The notes: generated by a model not told the origin, from the sequence alone. A stretch of 64,000 nt of DNA from Methylorubrum sp. B1-46 (GCF_021117295.1 NZ_CP088247.1:2929001-2993000); one strand, 5' to 3'; positions 27,652-36,946 are shown, counted from the first letter of the stretch. Made by a program: numbers and translations.

Positions 27652-28745
27652 AGACGCTGCTCGTGGTCGCGGGCGCCGTCGTCGCCCTGTTTCTCACCAT
27701 CGCCCAGTTCGGTACGGCCGGCTGGACCAAGCCCCCGATCCTCGCCCAGCAGCACGGCTTCCGCGGCACCGGCATGGATCAGATCCAGACGAAATCCGGC
27801 GCGGCGGCGCTGAAGGCCGCCAACCTGCCGCCGGCCCCGGCCGATCCGGTCGAGCCCGGCACCGAGAAGGCCGGCGCCGTCTACGAGAACGTGAAGGTTC
27901 TGAAAGATCTGAGCGTCGAGGAGTTCAACCGCCTGATGACCTCGATGACGGAGTGGGTCAGTCCGGAGCAGGGTTGCACCTACTGCCACAACACCGAGAA
28001 CATGGCCGATGACAGCCTCTATCAGAAGCAGGTCGCCCGCCGGATGATCCAGATGGTGCAGCACATTAACACCACTTGGAAGGAGAAGCATGTCGGCGAG
28101 GCGGGGGTGAATTGCTATACCTGCCACCGGGGCCAGCCCGTGCCGACAAACATCTGGTTCCAGAATCCGGGACCGAACTACAAGACCGGCTTCATCGCCC
28201 GCAACAACGGGCAGAACATGGCCTCGCCCTCCGTCGGTCTCGCCTCGCTGCCCTATGACACGCTGAGCGAATTCTTCGGCAAGAAGGATGCCGACGAGAA
28301 CCTGATCCGCGTGAACGCGACGACGGCTCTGCCGGAGAGCAAGGGCAAGCCGATCCAGGCCGCGGAGAAGACCTATGGCCTGATGATGCACATGTCGTCG
28401 TCGCTCGGCGTCAACTGCACCTACTGCCACAACACCCGAGCAATCTCGAATTGGGAGCAGAGCACGCCGCAGCGCACGCTGGCCTGGCACGCCATCCGCA
28501 TGGTGCGCGACCTCAACGGCGACTACATCGAACCGCTGACCTCGACTTTCCCGCCCAACCGCCTCGGCCCGACCGGTGATGCGCCGAAGCTGAACTGTGC
28601 CACCTGCCACAACGGCCAGAGCAAGCCGCTGGCAGGCGCGCACGTGATCGAGACCTACCCCGAACTGGCGAAATCGACGGCCGAGATGGCGGTGCCCGTG
28701 CCCCCGGCCGATCCGGCGCCGCAGTCACCGGCGCCCTCACCCTGA
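27648..28745 (+). CDS. pufC: Reaction-centre tetraheme cytochrome c subunit PufC
   Basis: PufC re-reduces the photo-oxidised special pair from the periplasmic side. The 365-aa protein has four CxxCH heme sites: [22 protein letters not shown] and NCATCHNG. The N-terminal hydrophobic segment ([20 protein letters not shown]) has no lipobox Cys, so anchoring is probably through an uncleaved helix rather than a lipid. The C-terminus is a Pro/Ala-rich tail. It is the last gene of the puf operon, followed by a strong terminator. Confidence 0.97.
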   Translation: MKTLLVVAGAVVALFLTIAQFGTAGWTKPPILAQQHGFRGTGMDQIQTKSGAAALKAANLPPAPADPVEPGTEKAGAVYENVKVLKDLSVEEFNRLMTSMTEWVSPEQGCTYCHNTENMADDSLYQKQVARRMIQMVQHINTTWKEKHVGEAGVNCYTCHRGQPVPTNIWFQNPGPNYKTGFIARNNGQNMASPSVGLASLPYDTLSEFFGKKDADENLIRVNATTALPESKGKPIQAAEKTYGLMMHMSSSLGVNCTYCHNTRAISNWEQSTPQRTLAWHAIRMVRDLNGDYIEPLTSTFPPNRLGPTGDAPKLNCATCHNGQSKPLAGAHVIETYPELAKSTAEMAVPVPPADPAPQSPAPSP

Positions 28746-28789
28746 GGCAGGAGCGGGAACTGCTGCCGGTTTGGCGAGATCCCTCGTCG

Positions 28790-28826
28790 AGAGCCGCTGG
28801 TCCATCGGGCTGGCGGCTCTTTTTTT
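28790..28826 (+). terminator. Rho-independent terminator of the puf operon
   Basis: AGAGCCGC / GCGGCTCT forms a perfect 8-bp stem with a 15-base loop, directly followed by six T residues. It lies 45 bases after the pufC stop and ends the superoperon. Confidence 0.9.
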
Positions 28827-29120
28827 GGCTCGCGATGTCATAACAACTTTTTTGAAAGCCTGTAATCGCAAGCAGTCCGATACTCGCCAGACCTATCGCT
28901 TGGCTGAGTCATCGTATTCAGTCGATCCTCGAACCTAGTCAATATACATTAATTTTTCTTCAAGATATCCGTAGTTCTAATGGCGTAAACCATTGTGATT
29001 AGTGGCGATATGCTGAAATTTGGTCGCATTTCGCGCTATCACCTGCCCTTTCGATAAGGGGCCACGAGACGCATGGACCGGTGGCTCGCTCGAGGGCCGT
29101 TGAGCTTAGGGGATGAGACG
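28827..29120. other. AT-rich upstream region of the secretion genes
   Basis: From about 28840 to 29035 base composition drops to clearly AT-rich, with runs such as ATACATTAATTTTTCTTC, unlike the GC-rich genes on both sides. No credible gene is seen; a 15-codon frame at 29010-29057 is too short to support. It most likely holds the promoter of the type I secretion genes and may attract nucleoid proteins that bind AT-rich DNA. Confidence 0.6.
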
Positions 29121-30881
29121 GTGAGCGACAGGCGCGACAGGAACGAGATTGCCGCCGCACTCCGACAGTGCAAGACGGCCTTCGTGGGTGTGGCCGTGAT
29201 GAGCGGCCTGGTGAACATCCTCTATCTCACCGGCTCGTTCTTCATGCTCGAAGTCTACGATCGGGTGATTCCGAGCCGCTCGGTGCCGACCCTGATCGGC
29301 CTGGCGGCTCTCGCGCTGGCGCTCTACGCCTTTCAGGGCGTGCTCGAAGCCATCCGCGGCCGCATCCTCGCCCGCATCGGTGCGTCACTGGACGAGTCTC
29401 TGAGCGGGCGGGTGTTCGACCTCGTGGTGCGCGCCCCGCTGAAGGGCGTGACCCAGGGCGACGGCCTTCTGCCCCTGCGCGACCTCGACCAGATCCGCGC
29501 CTTCCTGTCCGGCTCCGGCCCTTCGGCCTTCTTCGACCTGCCGTGGATGCCGTTCTACCTCGCGATCTGCTTTCTGTTTCATCCGCTGATCGGTGTCGCC
29601 GCCCTCGTCGGCATGGGCATCCTGATCGCCCTGACCTTCCTCACCGATCGCGCCAGCAAAGGCCCGACGCGGGATGCGACGGGCCACGGCATGCGGCGCA
29701 ACGGCCTCGCCGAGGCCGGACGCCGAAACGCCGAGGTGCTGGCCGCCATGGGCATGCAGGAGCGCCTCGCCGCGCGCTGGGCCGGGGCCAACCGCGACTA
29801 CATGAACGCGCACCAGGCCGTGGCGGATGCCGGCAGCGGCTTCGGCGCCGGCTCCAAGGTGTTTCGCATGGCGCTTCAATCGGGCGTGCTCGCGCTCGGC
29901 GCCTGGCTCGTCATCCACAACGAGGCCAGCGCCGGCGTCATCATTGCCTCCTCGATCCTCGTCTCCCGCGCGCTCGCACCGGCGGAACTCACCATCGCCA
30001 ACTGGAAGGGTTTCGTGGCCGCGCGCCAGAGCTGGTTCCGGCTGTCCGAGTTGCTGGCCCGGATGCCGCAGGCTGAGCGGCCACACGCGCTGCCGGCGCC
30101 CTCCGAGACCATCACCGTCGAGGGCGCCAACGTCGCCCCGCCCGGCACGCCGCGCCTTGTGGTGCAGGATGTGAGCTTCGGCCTGCGCGCGGGGCAGGGG
30201 CTCGGCATCATCGGTCCCTCGGCGTCCGGCAAATCCTCACTGGTGCGCGCCCTCGTCGGCGTCTGGCCGCCGGTGCGCGGAAAGGTTCGCTTCGACGGCG
30301 CCGCCCTCGACCAGTGGACGAGCGGCGACCTCGGGCCGCATATCGGCTTCCTGCCGCAGGAGGTGGAGCTGTTCGCCGGCAGCGTGGCCGAGAACATCGC
30401 CCGCTTCGAGCCGGACGCCCCGGCCGAGGCGATCATCGCGGCGGCCAAGGCGGCCGGCGTGCACGAGCTGATCCTGCGGCTGCCTGAGGGCTACGACACC
30501 CGCATCGGCGAGGGCGGTACCGGCCTCTCCGCCGGGCAGCGCCAGCGCGTCGGGCTGGCCCGCGCGCTCTACCGTGAGCCCTTCCTCGTGGTGCTCGACG
30601 AGCCCAATGCCAATCTCGACAGTGAGGGCGAGAACGCGCTGACGCAGGCGATCCTCGGCGTGCGCCAACGCGGTGGCATCTGCGTCGTCGTCGCCCACCG
30701 GCCGAGCGCGCTCGCCGCCCTCGACCTGATCCTGATGATGGCCGACGGCCGCGCCCAGGCCTTCGGGCCCAAGGACGAGATCCTCAAGCGCGTGCTGCGC
30801 CCGGCGCCGACCCCCGTTCCGGTCGCTGCCGAGGCTCCGGCCGCGCAGGTGGCCGCGCCCGCGATTCGTGAGAGTGCCTGA
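29121..30881 (+). CDS. Type I secretion ABC transporter (PrtD-like)
   Basis: This is an inner-membrane ABC exporter of the PrtD/HlyB type, about 586 aa. The membrane part (about 20-300) contains GVAVMSGLVNILYLTGSFFM and EVYDRVIPSRSVPTLIGL, classical for PrtD. The ATPase has Walker A GPSASGKSSLVRAL, signature GGTGLSAGQRQRVGLARALY and Walker B FLVVLDEPNANLD. It lacks the N-terminal C39-like domain. The GTG at 29121 follows AGGGGA with a seven-base spacer; an ATG at 29073 is possible. It overlaps the adaptor gene start (TGATG). No outer-membrane TolC gene or substrate is adjacent. Confidence 0.88.
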   Translation: MSDRRDRNEIAAALRQCKTAFVGVAVMSGLVNILYLTGSFFMLEVYDRVIPSRSVPTLIGLAALALALYAFQGVLEAIRGRILARIGASLDESLSGRVFDLVVRAPLKGVTQGDGLLPLRDLDQIRAFLSGSGPSAFFDLPWMPFYLAICFLFHPLIGVAALVGMGILIALTFLTDRASKGPTRDATGHGMRRNGLAEAGRRNAEVLAAMGMQERLAARWAGANRDYMNAHQAVADAGSGFGAGSKVFRMALQSGVLALGAWLVIHNEASAGVIIASSILVSRALAPAELTIANWKGFVAARQSWFRLSELLARMPQAERPHALPAPSETITVEGANVAPPGTPRLVVQDVSFGLRAGQGLGIIGPSASGKSSLVRALVGVWPPVRGKVRFDGAALDQWTSGDLGPHIGFLPQEVELFAGSVAENIARFEPDAPAEAIIAAAKAAGVHELILRLPEGYDTRIGEGGTGLSAGQRQRVGLARALYREPFLVVLDEPNANLDSEGENALTQAILGVRQRGGICVVVAHRPSALAALDLILMMADGRAQAFGPKDEILKRVLRPAPTPVPVAAEAPAAQVAAPAIRESA

Positions 30882-32227
30882 TGTCCTCGACGCTTGTCCC
30901 CCTGAATGGCCTCGCCCCGGCGCTGCCGCGGCCGGTTGCCCAAAGCTCGATCCGGCGCCATCTCGCCGTTGCCATCGGGCTCTCGGTCGCCCTGGTCTTC
31001 GGCGTCGGCGGCTGGGCTGTCTTCACCGACATTTCGGCCGCAGTAATCGCGCCGGGCCAGCTCGTGGTCGAGACCGACGTGAAAAAGGTCCAGCACCCCA
31101 CCGGCGGCGTCGTCGGCCAACTCCTCGCCCGTGAGGGCCAACGGGTCGCCGCCGGCGACGTGCTGATCCGCCTCGACGAGACGCAGACGCGGGCCAGTCT
31201 CGACATCGTGCTCAAGGCCATGGACGAGCTCTCCGCCCGTCGCGCCCGCGACGAGGCCGAGCGCGACGGCCTCAAGACCATCGCCTTCCCGCCCGATCTC
31301 GTGTCGCGCATCGACACCGATCCCACGGTGGCGCGGTTGATCGACGGCGAATCGCGCCTGTTCGCCGCCCGCGTCGCCGGCCGCGAGGGCCAGAAGGCAC
31401 AGTTGCGCGAGCGCATCGACCAGCTCCGCCAGGAGATCGATGGGCTCACCAAGCAGGCCGCCGCCAAGGACCGTGAGATCGGCCTGATCGGCCACGAACT
31501 GACCGGCGTGCGCGACCTCTACGCCAAGAACCTCGTACCGCTCTCCCGCGTGACGGCGCTGGAGCGCGACGCCGCCCGGCTCGAGGGCGAGCGCGGCCAG
31601 CTCATCGCCTCGACGGCCTCCGCGCGCGGCAAGGTCGCCGAGACCGAGCTGCAGATCCTCCAGATCGACGGCGAGATGCGCACGGAGACCGGCAAGGATC
31701 TGGCCGAGATCCGCGGCAAGTGGTCGGAGCTGCGCGAGAAGCGGGTGGCGGCCGAGGACCAGCTCAAGCGGGTGGAGCTGCGCGCGCCGCAGGACGGCTT
31801 CGTGCACCAGATGAGCGTGCACACGATCGGCGGCCTCGTCGTGCCGAGCGAGCCGGCGATGCTGATCGTGCCGGCCTCCGACCAGCTCCTCGTCGAAGTA
31901 CGGGTGCAGCCGCAGGACATCGACAACGTCCGGGTCGGGCAGAAGGCGGTGCTGCGCTTTCCCGCCTTCAACACGCGCACCACGCCGGAGATCGACGGTG
32001 AGGTGGTGCGGGTCTCGGCCGATGTGACCCAGGACGTGAAGACCGGGCAGAGCTACTACACCGCGCGCATCCGCATCCGCGAGGATCAGAAGGAGCGCCT
32101 CGCGGGGCTTCGGCTGGTGCCGGGCATGCCGGTCGAGTCCTTCACGCAGATCGGCGAGCGCTCGGTGCTGTCCTACCTCACCAAGCCCCTGACCGATCAG
32201 ATCGCCAAAGCGTGGCGGGAACGCTGA
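30881..32227 (+). CDS. HlyD-family type I secretion adaptor (PrtE-like)
   Basis: This 448-aa membrane-fusion protein would bridge the ABC exporter and a TolC-type channel. It has one N-terminal transmembrane helix (HLAVAIGLSVALVFGVGGWA, about residues 27-46), the lipoyl-like motif VETDVKKVQHPTGGVVGQLL, a long charged coiled-coil region (about 110-290), and the closing beta domain with DGFVHQMSVHTIGGLV and GMPVESFTQIGERSVLSYLT-KPLTDQ. That end is diagnostic of HlyD/PrtE adaptors. It is translationally coupled to the transporter. Confidence 0.9.
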   Translation: MSSTLVPLNGLAPALPRPVAQSSIRRHLAVAIGLSVALVFGVGGWAVFTDISAAVIAPGQLVVETDVKKVQHPTGGVVGQLLAREGQRVAAGDVLIRLDETQTRASLDIVLKAMDELSARRARDEAERDGLKTIAFPPDLVSRIDTDPTVARLIDGESRLFAARVAGREGQKAQLRERIDQLRQEIDGLTKQAAAKDREIGLIGHELTGVRDLYAKNLVPLSRVTALERDAARLEGERGQLIASTASARGKVAETELQILQIDGEMRTETGKDLAEIRGKWSELREKRVAAEDQLKRVELRAPQDGFVHQMSVHTIGGLVVPSEPAMLIVPASDQLLVEVRVQPQDIDNVRVGQKAVLRFPAFNTRTTPEIDGEVVRVSADVTQDVKTGQSYYTARIRIREDQKERLAGLRLVPGMPVESFTQIGERSVLSYLTKPLTDQIAKAWRER

Positions 32228-32297
32228 CAATCTTGCCTCGCAGGCGGGTTGTCTGATAAGGCGACCGCCTCCCCGCGATGTCGCCGACGTCATCGCC

Positions 32298-32318
32298 GGA
32301 GCGTCCTTGTGACGCTCC
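32298..32318 (+). repeat. Perfect 8-bp inverted repeat upstream of rpmJ
   Basis: GGAGCGTC / GACGCTCC around CTTGT lies 63 bases before rpmJ and 71 after the adaptor stop. There is no T-tract, so it may be a weak terminator or a leader structure. Confidence 0.4.
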
Positions 32319-32380
32319 GTCCCTTCGAGACACCTTGAACAACAGGCGGCCGGTCTCGAATCCGTGCCGATGTGAGACCG

Positions 32381-32506
32381 ATGAAGATTCGCAATTCGCT
32401 CAAGTCGCTCCGCGCCCGTCACCGCGACAACCAGCTCGTGCGCCGCAAGGGCCGCGTCTACGTCATCAACAAGACCCAGAAGCGCTTCAAGGCCCGCCAG
32501 GGCTGA
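32381..32506 (+). CDS. rpmJ: 50S ribosomal protein L36
   Basis: L36 is a small protein of the large ribosomal subunit. The 41-aa product begins [20 protein letters not shown] and ends [11 protein letters not shown]. It is the longer, non-zinc form found in alphaproteobacteria, without the four Cys/His ligands of the CXXC type. In many genomes this copy stands alone away from the ribosomal operons, as here. The start ATG at 32381 is unambiguous from the family. Confidence 0.95.
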   Translation: MKIRNSLKSLRARHRDNQLVRRKGRVYVINKTQKRFKARQG

Positions 32507-32595
32507 TCCCCGGCGCCGATCGGTTTGGCCGCGAATCATGCGCGGCACCGAAGCGCGTTGACGGAAGCCGGGTTCGGGGTGGAAGCTCCGGACCC

Positions 32596-33198
32596 ATGGA
32601 CGCTCGCCGCATTCCCTTCCTGACCGCTCTCTGCTTCGGCCTCGCGCTCGCGAGCGGCGGCCATCCGGCAGCAGCGGCGGAAAAGGCGCGACCTGAGAAG
32701 GAGCGCAAGGCGCACCCGCCGGTCAGCCTCGAAGACCTCTACACCCGCCTCAAGCAGGCGGGGGACGAGACCGAGGCGAAGGCGATCGCCACCCTGATCG
32801 AGCGCCGTCTCGGCCGATCCGGCAGCGCGACCGCCGATCTTCTCTCCGACCGCGCCCGGCAGGCGATGAGCGGCAACGATCTGCCGCTCGCCGTCGAACT
32901 GATGGACCGGGCCGTTGCCCTGGAGCCGAACTGGTCCGAGGGCTGGAGCCGGCGGGCGACCCTATTCTGGCGCCTGTCCGATTCTTCGACCGCCATTGCC
33001 GACCTGCAGCGCGCCCTGGTGCTGGAGCCGCGGCATTTCGAGGCTTGGGCGGCGCTCGGAAAGCTCTACCTCGCTCAGGACGACAAGGGTCGCGCCCTCG
33101 ACGCCTTCCGCCGGGCCGAGGCGCTCTACCCGCAATGGGACGTGCTGAAGAAGGCGATCGAGCGGCTGAAACCCGACGTTGACGGTCGCGACCTCTGA
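32596..33198 (+). CDS. Exported tetratricopeptide-repeat protein
   Basis: This 200-aa protein has an N-terminal signal peptide (MDARRIPFLTALCFGLALAS ... AAAAE) and at least two or three TPR units from about residue 95 (NDLPLAVELMDRAVALEPNW, SDSSTAIADLQRALVLEPRH, DDKGRALDAFRRAEALYPQW). TPRs mediate protein-protein contacts; the partner is unknown. Related small TPR proteins are common near envelope genes in Rhizobiales. The next gene starts before or just after its stop, so they probably form a pair. Confidence 0.82.
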   Translation: MDARRIPFLTALCFGLALASGGHPAAAAEKARPEKERKAHPPVSLEDLYTRLKQAGDETEAKAIATLIERRLGRSGSATADLLSDRARQAMSGNDLPLAVELMDRAVALEPNWSEGWSRRATLFWRLSDSSTAIADLQRALVLEPRHFEAWAALGKLYLAQDDKGRALDAFRRAEALYPQWDVLKKAIERLKPDVDGRDL

Positions 33199-34204
33199 GC
33201 CACCGGTCGTGGGCCTCGCCGATCTTGTCCGCTTCGCCCTCGGCTGCATCACTGCGGCCGTCGGGCTTGTCGCGCTGGCGCTGACCTGCGCAGCCGTCGC
33301 GACGCGGCTGATCGCTTGGCGCGTCGAGGCCCGCTATCCGGCCGCCGACCGCAGCATCGATGTCGAGGGCGGGCGCATCGCCTATCTCGAAGACGGTCCC
33401 ACGACCGGAGCGAGGGCTACGGTCGTTCTCCTCCACGGTGCCTCGGCCAACGCCTACGACCCGATGGAGGGCGTCGGGCGTCCTCTCGCTCGGGCGGGCT
33501 TCCGCGTCATCGCCTTCGATCGGCCGGGCTACGGCAACAGCGACCGAATCGCCGGCGCGGACGCTGCCTCGCCGGCCTTCCAGGGAAGGGCGCTCGGACA
33601 GGCCCTCGACCGCCTCGGCGTCGGACCGGTCATCCTCCTCGGCCATTCCTGGTCGGGTGCGCTCGCCCTGCGGATCGCCCTCGACCGGCCGGAACAGGTG
33701 GCGGGGCTCATCCTCGTCGCGCCCGTGGCGATGCCGCTCCCGCCGCGACCGCTGCCCTGGTGGGCGGGGCTCGCGCTCACGCCGCCCGTGACGTGGCTGC
33801 TGACCCGGACCATCGCCGTGCCGCTCGGCCTGTCCTACCTGCCCTCGGTCGCGGTCGGTGTCTTTCGACCGGAGCAGGCCGTCGAGAATTACATCGAGGC
33901 GAGCCGCGCGCCGCTGATCCTGCGGCCGGGCCCGGCGCTCGCCAACATCCAGGATCTGGCCGGCCTTCCCGCCGCCCTCGCCGAGCAGGCGCCGCGCTAC
34001 GAAAGCCTCCGCGTGCCGAGCGTGATCGTTGCCGGTGAAGCCGACCCGATCGTTCAGACGCGCCTGCAGGCCGATCCGCTGAGCCGGGCGATGCCGCACG
34101 CCCGGCACGTCGTGCTGCCGGGCGCCGGACATATGATCACCTATACCGCCCCCGACCGGCTGGTGCGCGAAGTCGAGGGCTTGGCGGAGACGATGGCTCG
34201 TTAG
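33179..34204 (+). CDS. Alpha/beta-hydrolase, membrane-anchored
   Basis: This is an alpha/beta-hydrolase-fold protein of up to 341 aa with an N-terminal hydrophobic helix (ALGCITAAVGLVALALTCAA). Core motifs are VVLLHGASANAYDPMEGVGR (oxyanion region), AFDRPGYGNSDR, the nucleophile elbow LLGHSWSGALAL and the catalytic His in LPGAGHMITYTAP; the likely acid is in VAGEADPIV. The substrate is unknown. The start is TTG 33179 (overlapping the TPR gene) or GTG 33209. Its stop codon TAG falls in the first bases of the repeat at 34201. Confidence 0.82.
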   Translation: MTVATSEPPVVGLADLVRFALGCITAAVGLVALALTCAAVATRLIAWRVEARYPAADRSIDVEGGRIAYLEDGPTTGARATVVLLHGASANAYDPMEGVGRPLARAGFRVIAFDRPGYGNSDRIAGADAASPAFQGRALGQALDRLGVGPVILLGHSWSGALALRIALDRPEQVAGLILVAPVAMPLPPRPLPWWAGLALTPPVTWLLTRTIAVPLGLSYLPSVAVGVFRPEQAVENYIEASRAPLILRPGPALANIQDLAGLPAALAEQAPRYESLRVPSVIVAGEADPIVQTRLQADPLSRAMPHARHVVLPGAGHMITYTAPDRLVREVEGLAETMAR

Positions 34205-34252
34205 AGCGTCGTCTTGTCCCGGAAGCTGGCGGCCAGCATTCGGGACGATGCT
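34201..34252. repeat. Partial copy of the TTAGAGC palindromic repeat
   Basis: TTAGAGCGTCGTC ... GGGACGATGC resembles the left part of the 106-bp element at 15103, including the GGCGGCC core. The right terminus TGCTCTAA is missing. The left end supplies the stop codon of the upstream hydrolase gene, as the other copy does for crtC. It fills the convergent gap with pyk. Confidence 0.55.
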
Positions 34253-35689
34253 TCAGGCTCGCTCGGCGTGCTCGCGGGTGACGAAGGCGATGCGCACCAT
34301 GTTCGTCGCGCCCGGAATGCCGAACGGCACGCCCGCCACGACGATCACGCGGTCGCCGATCTCGGCGAAGCGCTCGCGCACCGCGAATTTTGCCGCGCGG
34401 AACGCCATGTCGTCCACGTCGCTGGCATCCTTGGTGACGATGGGGTGCACACCCCAGGCCATGGTCAGGCGCCGCGCCGTCTCGCGCTTCGGCGTCAGGG
34501 CGATGACGCTGGCATCGGGCCGCGCACGCGCCAGACGCAGCACCGTTGAGCCGGAATGGGTCCAGGCCATGATCGAGCGCAGGCCGAGCGCCTCGACGAT
34601 CTGGTGCGCCGCCGCGGCGATGGCATCGGAGGCGGTCGGCTCGGGCTCGGAGCGCTGCGCCATCAGGATCGACCAGTAGAGCGCGTCGCGCTCCACCTGC
34701 TCGGCGATCCGGCTCATGGTGCTGATCGCCTCGACTGGGAACTGGCCGGCGGCGCTCTCCGCCGAGAGCATGACCGCGTCCGCACCCTCGTAGACGGCAG
34801 TCGCGACGTCCGACACCTCGGCGCGGGTCGGCACCGGCGCGGTGATCATCGATTCGAGCATCTGCGTCGCCACGACGACCGGCTTGCCGAGCCGGCGCGC
34901 GCCGCGGGTGATCCGCTTCTGCACGCCCGGAACCTGCTCGAGCGGCATCTCGACGCCGAGATCGCCGCGGGCGACCATGATGCCGTCGGAGATCTCGATG
35001 ATCTCGTCGAGGCGCGAGAGCGCTTGCGGCTTCTCGATCTTGGCCATCACCTGGGCGCGCCCGGCGGCGACCTTCTTCACCTCGGCCACGTCCTCGGGCC
35101 GCTGCACGAAGGAAACGGCGATCCAGTCCGCACCGGCGGCCAGACCGGCTTCGAGATCGCCCCGGTCCTTCTCCGTCATCGCCGGCAGCGGCAGCACGGT
35201 GTGGGGCAGCGACACGCCCTTGCGGTTCGAGATGCGCCCACCGACCTCGACGCGAGTGACCGCACGGCCCTCGCTCACCTCCGTGACGACAAGCCGAAGC
35301 TTGCCGTCATCGATCAGAATGCCGTGATCGGGCTCCAGCGCGGACAAGATTTCCGGATGGGGCAGGAACACCCGATCCGTGTCGCCGGGCGTCGGATCCG
35401 AATCGAGCACGAAGGTCTGACCGTTCTCCAGTTCGGCGGCATCGCCGACGAAGGTGCCCAGACGCAGCTTCGGACCCTGGAGGTCGACGAGGATGCCGAT
35501 CGGGCGCTTGGCCTCGCGCTCGATGGTGCGAATCACCTCGATCCGCTCCGGCAGCTTTTCGCGGGCCAAGTGACTCATGTTGATGCGGAAAACGTCCGCA
35601 CCGGCGTGGAACAACTTCTCGATCATCTCCGGCGTGTCGGATGCCGGGCCGAGGGTAGCGACAATCTTGGTGCGGCGCGAGCGCTTCAA
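34253..35689 (-). CDS. pyk: Pyruvate kinase
   Basis: Pyruvate kinase makes pyruvate and ATP from phosphoenolpyruvate. The about 478-aa protein opens MKRSRRTKIVATLGPASDTP and has FRINMSHLAREK, the active-site signature MAKIEKPQALSRLDEIIE, the ISDGIMVARGDLGVEMPLEQ motif and VATQMLESMITAPVPTRAEV, then a C-terminal allosteric domain (AHQIVEALGLRSIMAWTHSG). I place the start at TTG 35689, preceded by GGAGG with a five-base spacer, because upstream codons are unlike the family. In a serine-cycle methylotroph this enzyme draws carbon to pyruvate. Confidence 0.96.
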   Translation of the reverse strand: MKRSRRTKIVATLGPASDTPEMIEKLFHAGADVFRINMSHLAREKLPERIEVIRTIEREAKRPIGILVDLQGPKLRLGTFVGDAAELENGQTFVLDSDPTPGDTDRVFLPHPEILSALEPDHGILIDDGKLRLVVTEVSEGRAVTRVEVGGRISNRKGVSLPHTVLPLPAMTEKDRGDLEAGLAAGADWIAVSFVQRPEDVAEVKKVAAGRAQVMAKIEKPQALSRLDEIIEISDGIMVARGDLGVEMPLEQVPGVQKRITRGARRLGKPVVVATQMLESMITAPVPTRAEVSDVATAVYEGADAVMLSAESAAGQFPVEAISTMSRIAEQVERDALYWSILMAQRSEPEPTASDAIAAAAHQIVEALGLRSIMAWTHSGSTVLRLARARPDASVIALTPKRETARRLTMAWGVHPIVTKDASDVDDMAFRAAKFAVRERFAEIGDRVIVVAGVPFGIPGATNMVRIAFVTREHAERA

Positions 35690-36060
35690 TGGAGCCTCCA
35701 ACACCCGCTGGACCCGCCGATCGCGGACATCGCGCGCGGGAACGGCCCGGCAGATGTGCGGCACCTGATGAAGCGGTGCCGATGGCCGGACGGGGGCTTG
35801 TGGGCCACAAGCATCGCTCAGCCTCACAGGTCAAGGCCGCATCCCGAACACGTGTCAGGAATTTTCCGACCGACGGAACCTTTGATTCCAAACCTCATTG
35901 TCACCGCCGTTTAACTTCGCGGTACTTGCAGCTTTAATGTTTCGTGAACGCAACCGGAGCGGCATCTGCGCTGCGTGTTGCTGGAAAGTCATAGGCAGCT
36001 TGGCCGCACCGCTGCTAACGTCAGCGTTGAAATCAGCACCTTCCAAAGGCGATCTACACC
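35690..36060. other. 371-base divergent gap between pyk and the outer-membrane protein gene
   Basis: No credible gene is seen. The right part (about 35870-35950) is lower in GC, with TTGATT, CATTGTCACC and TTTAATGTTTCG, and probably holds the promoters of both divergent genes. AAAGGCGA at 36044 is a possible ribosome-binding site for the downstream GTG start. Confidence 0.5.
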
Positions 36061-36918
36061 GTGATCAGAGCACTCCTCCTGGGCAGCGCCGCAGCGCTCG
36101 CGACCACCGCGGCCCTTGCCGCCGACCTGCCCCGCCGCGAGGCTCCGCCGGTCGCCTTCGCTCCGGTCCCCGTGTTCACCTGGACCGGGTTCTATGCCGG
36201 CCTGCACACCGGCTACGCCTTCACCGACAACCCGAACATCCAGACCCGCGGCAATGATCCCTTCACGGGCGCCAACGTGGTGCTCGGCCGCCGCGCCGCC
36301 TCGATCAAGAGCGAGGTCGATGGATTCTCCCGTATCGGTGGCGGCTTCGGCTACAACGTTCAGTTCACGCCCGGCTCCGGCTTCGTGGCGGGTATCGCCT
36401 TCGACGCCACTTGGCTCGACCTCGACAAGCGGACCGGCTTCTACGGCACGCCGAACCCGGCCGTTGGCAATGCCAGCGTCTACACGCAGGACCTCGACTT
36501 CCTCGGCACCGTCAACGGCAAGCTCGGCTACGCCTTCGACCGGTTCTTCGTCTACGGCACCGGCGGTCTCGCCTTCGGCCATGTCAGCTACGGCGCCGAC
36601 TTCTACAACCCGGGCGCCACCGTGCTGCAGTACACCGGCGGCGGTCGCAAGATTTTCGAGACCGGCTACAACTACGGCGGCGGCATCGAGTACGCCATCC
36701 CGGTCGACAGCTTCCTGAACTACTTCTCCATCGGCCGCTGGCTCGGCATCAAGTCGGACGTGACGATCAAGGCGGAGTACATCCGCTACGATCTCGGCAG
36801 CCGCAACGTGCTGATCAACCAGACCGCTCCCGTCCCCGCCGGCTCCTACACCTCGCGCTTCTCCACCGAGGGCAGCCTGATCCGCGCCGGCTTCAACTAC
36901 AAGTTCAGCGGTCTCTGA
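36061..36918 (+). CDS. Outer-membrane beta-barrel protein (Omp25/31-like)
   Basis: This 285-aa protein has a signal peptide (MIRALLLGSAAALATTAALA) cleaved before the ADLPRREAPP motif typical of the Rhizobiales Omp25/Omp31 porin-like family. The mature part alternates aromatic and Gly residues (WTGFYAGLHTGYAFTD, FGYNVQFTPGSGFVAGI, LGYAFDRFFVYGTGGLAFGH) and ends FNYKFSGL, a barrel-type terminus. It probably forms an eight-stranded barrel in the outer membrane. The start is GTG 36061. A strong terminator follows. Confidence 0.87.
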   Translation: MIRALLLGSAAALATTAALAADLPRREAPPVAFAPVPVFTWTGFYAGLHTGYAFTDNPNIQTRGNDPFTGANVVLGRRAASIKSEVDGFSRIGGGFGYNVQFTPGSGFVAGIAFDATWLDLDKRTGFYGTPNPAVGNASVYTQDLDFLGTVNGKLGYAFDRFFVYGTGGLAFGHVSYGADFYNPGATVLQYTGGGRKIFETGYNYGGGIEYAIPVDSFLNYFSIGRWLGIKSDVTIKAEYIRYDLGSRNVLINQTAPVPAGSYTSRFSTEGSLIRAGFNYKFSGL

Positions 36919-36946
36919 GTCTTACTCTGACGCTGACCGAGCCAAG

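Noticed and set aside
28981..29072. 15-codon leader-like frame (29010-29057) before the secretion genes
   Set aside because: It is too short, has no ribosome-binding site and no regulatory codon pattern.
34556..35914. Plus-strand 450-codon frame opposite pyk
   Set aside because: It is the antisense shadow of the pyruvate kinase gene, with His/Asp/Arg-rich nonsense composition.
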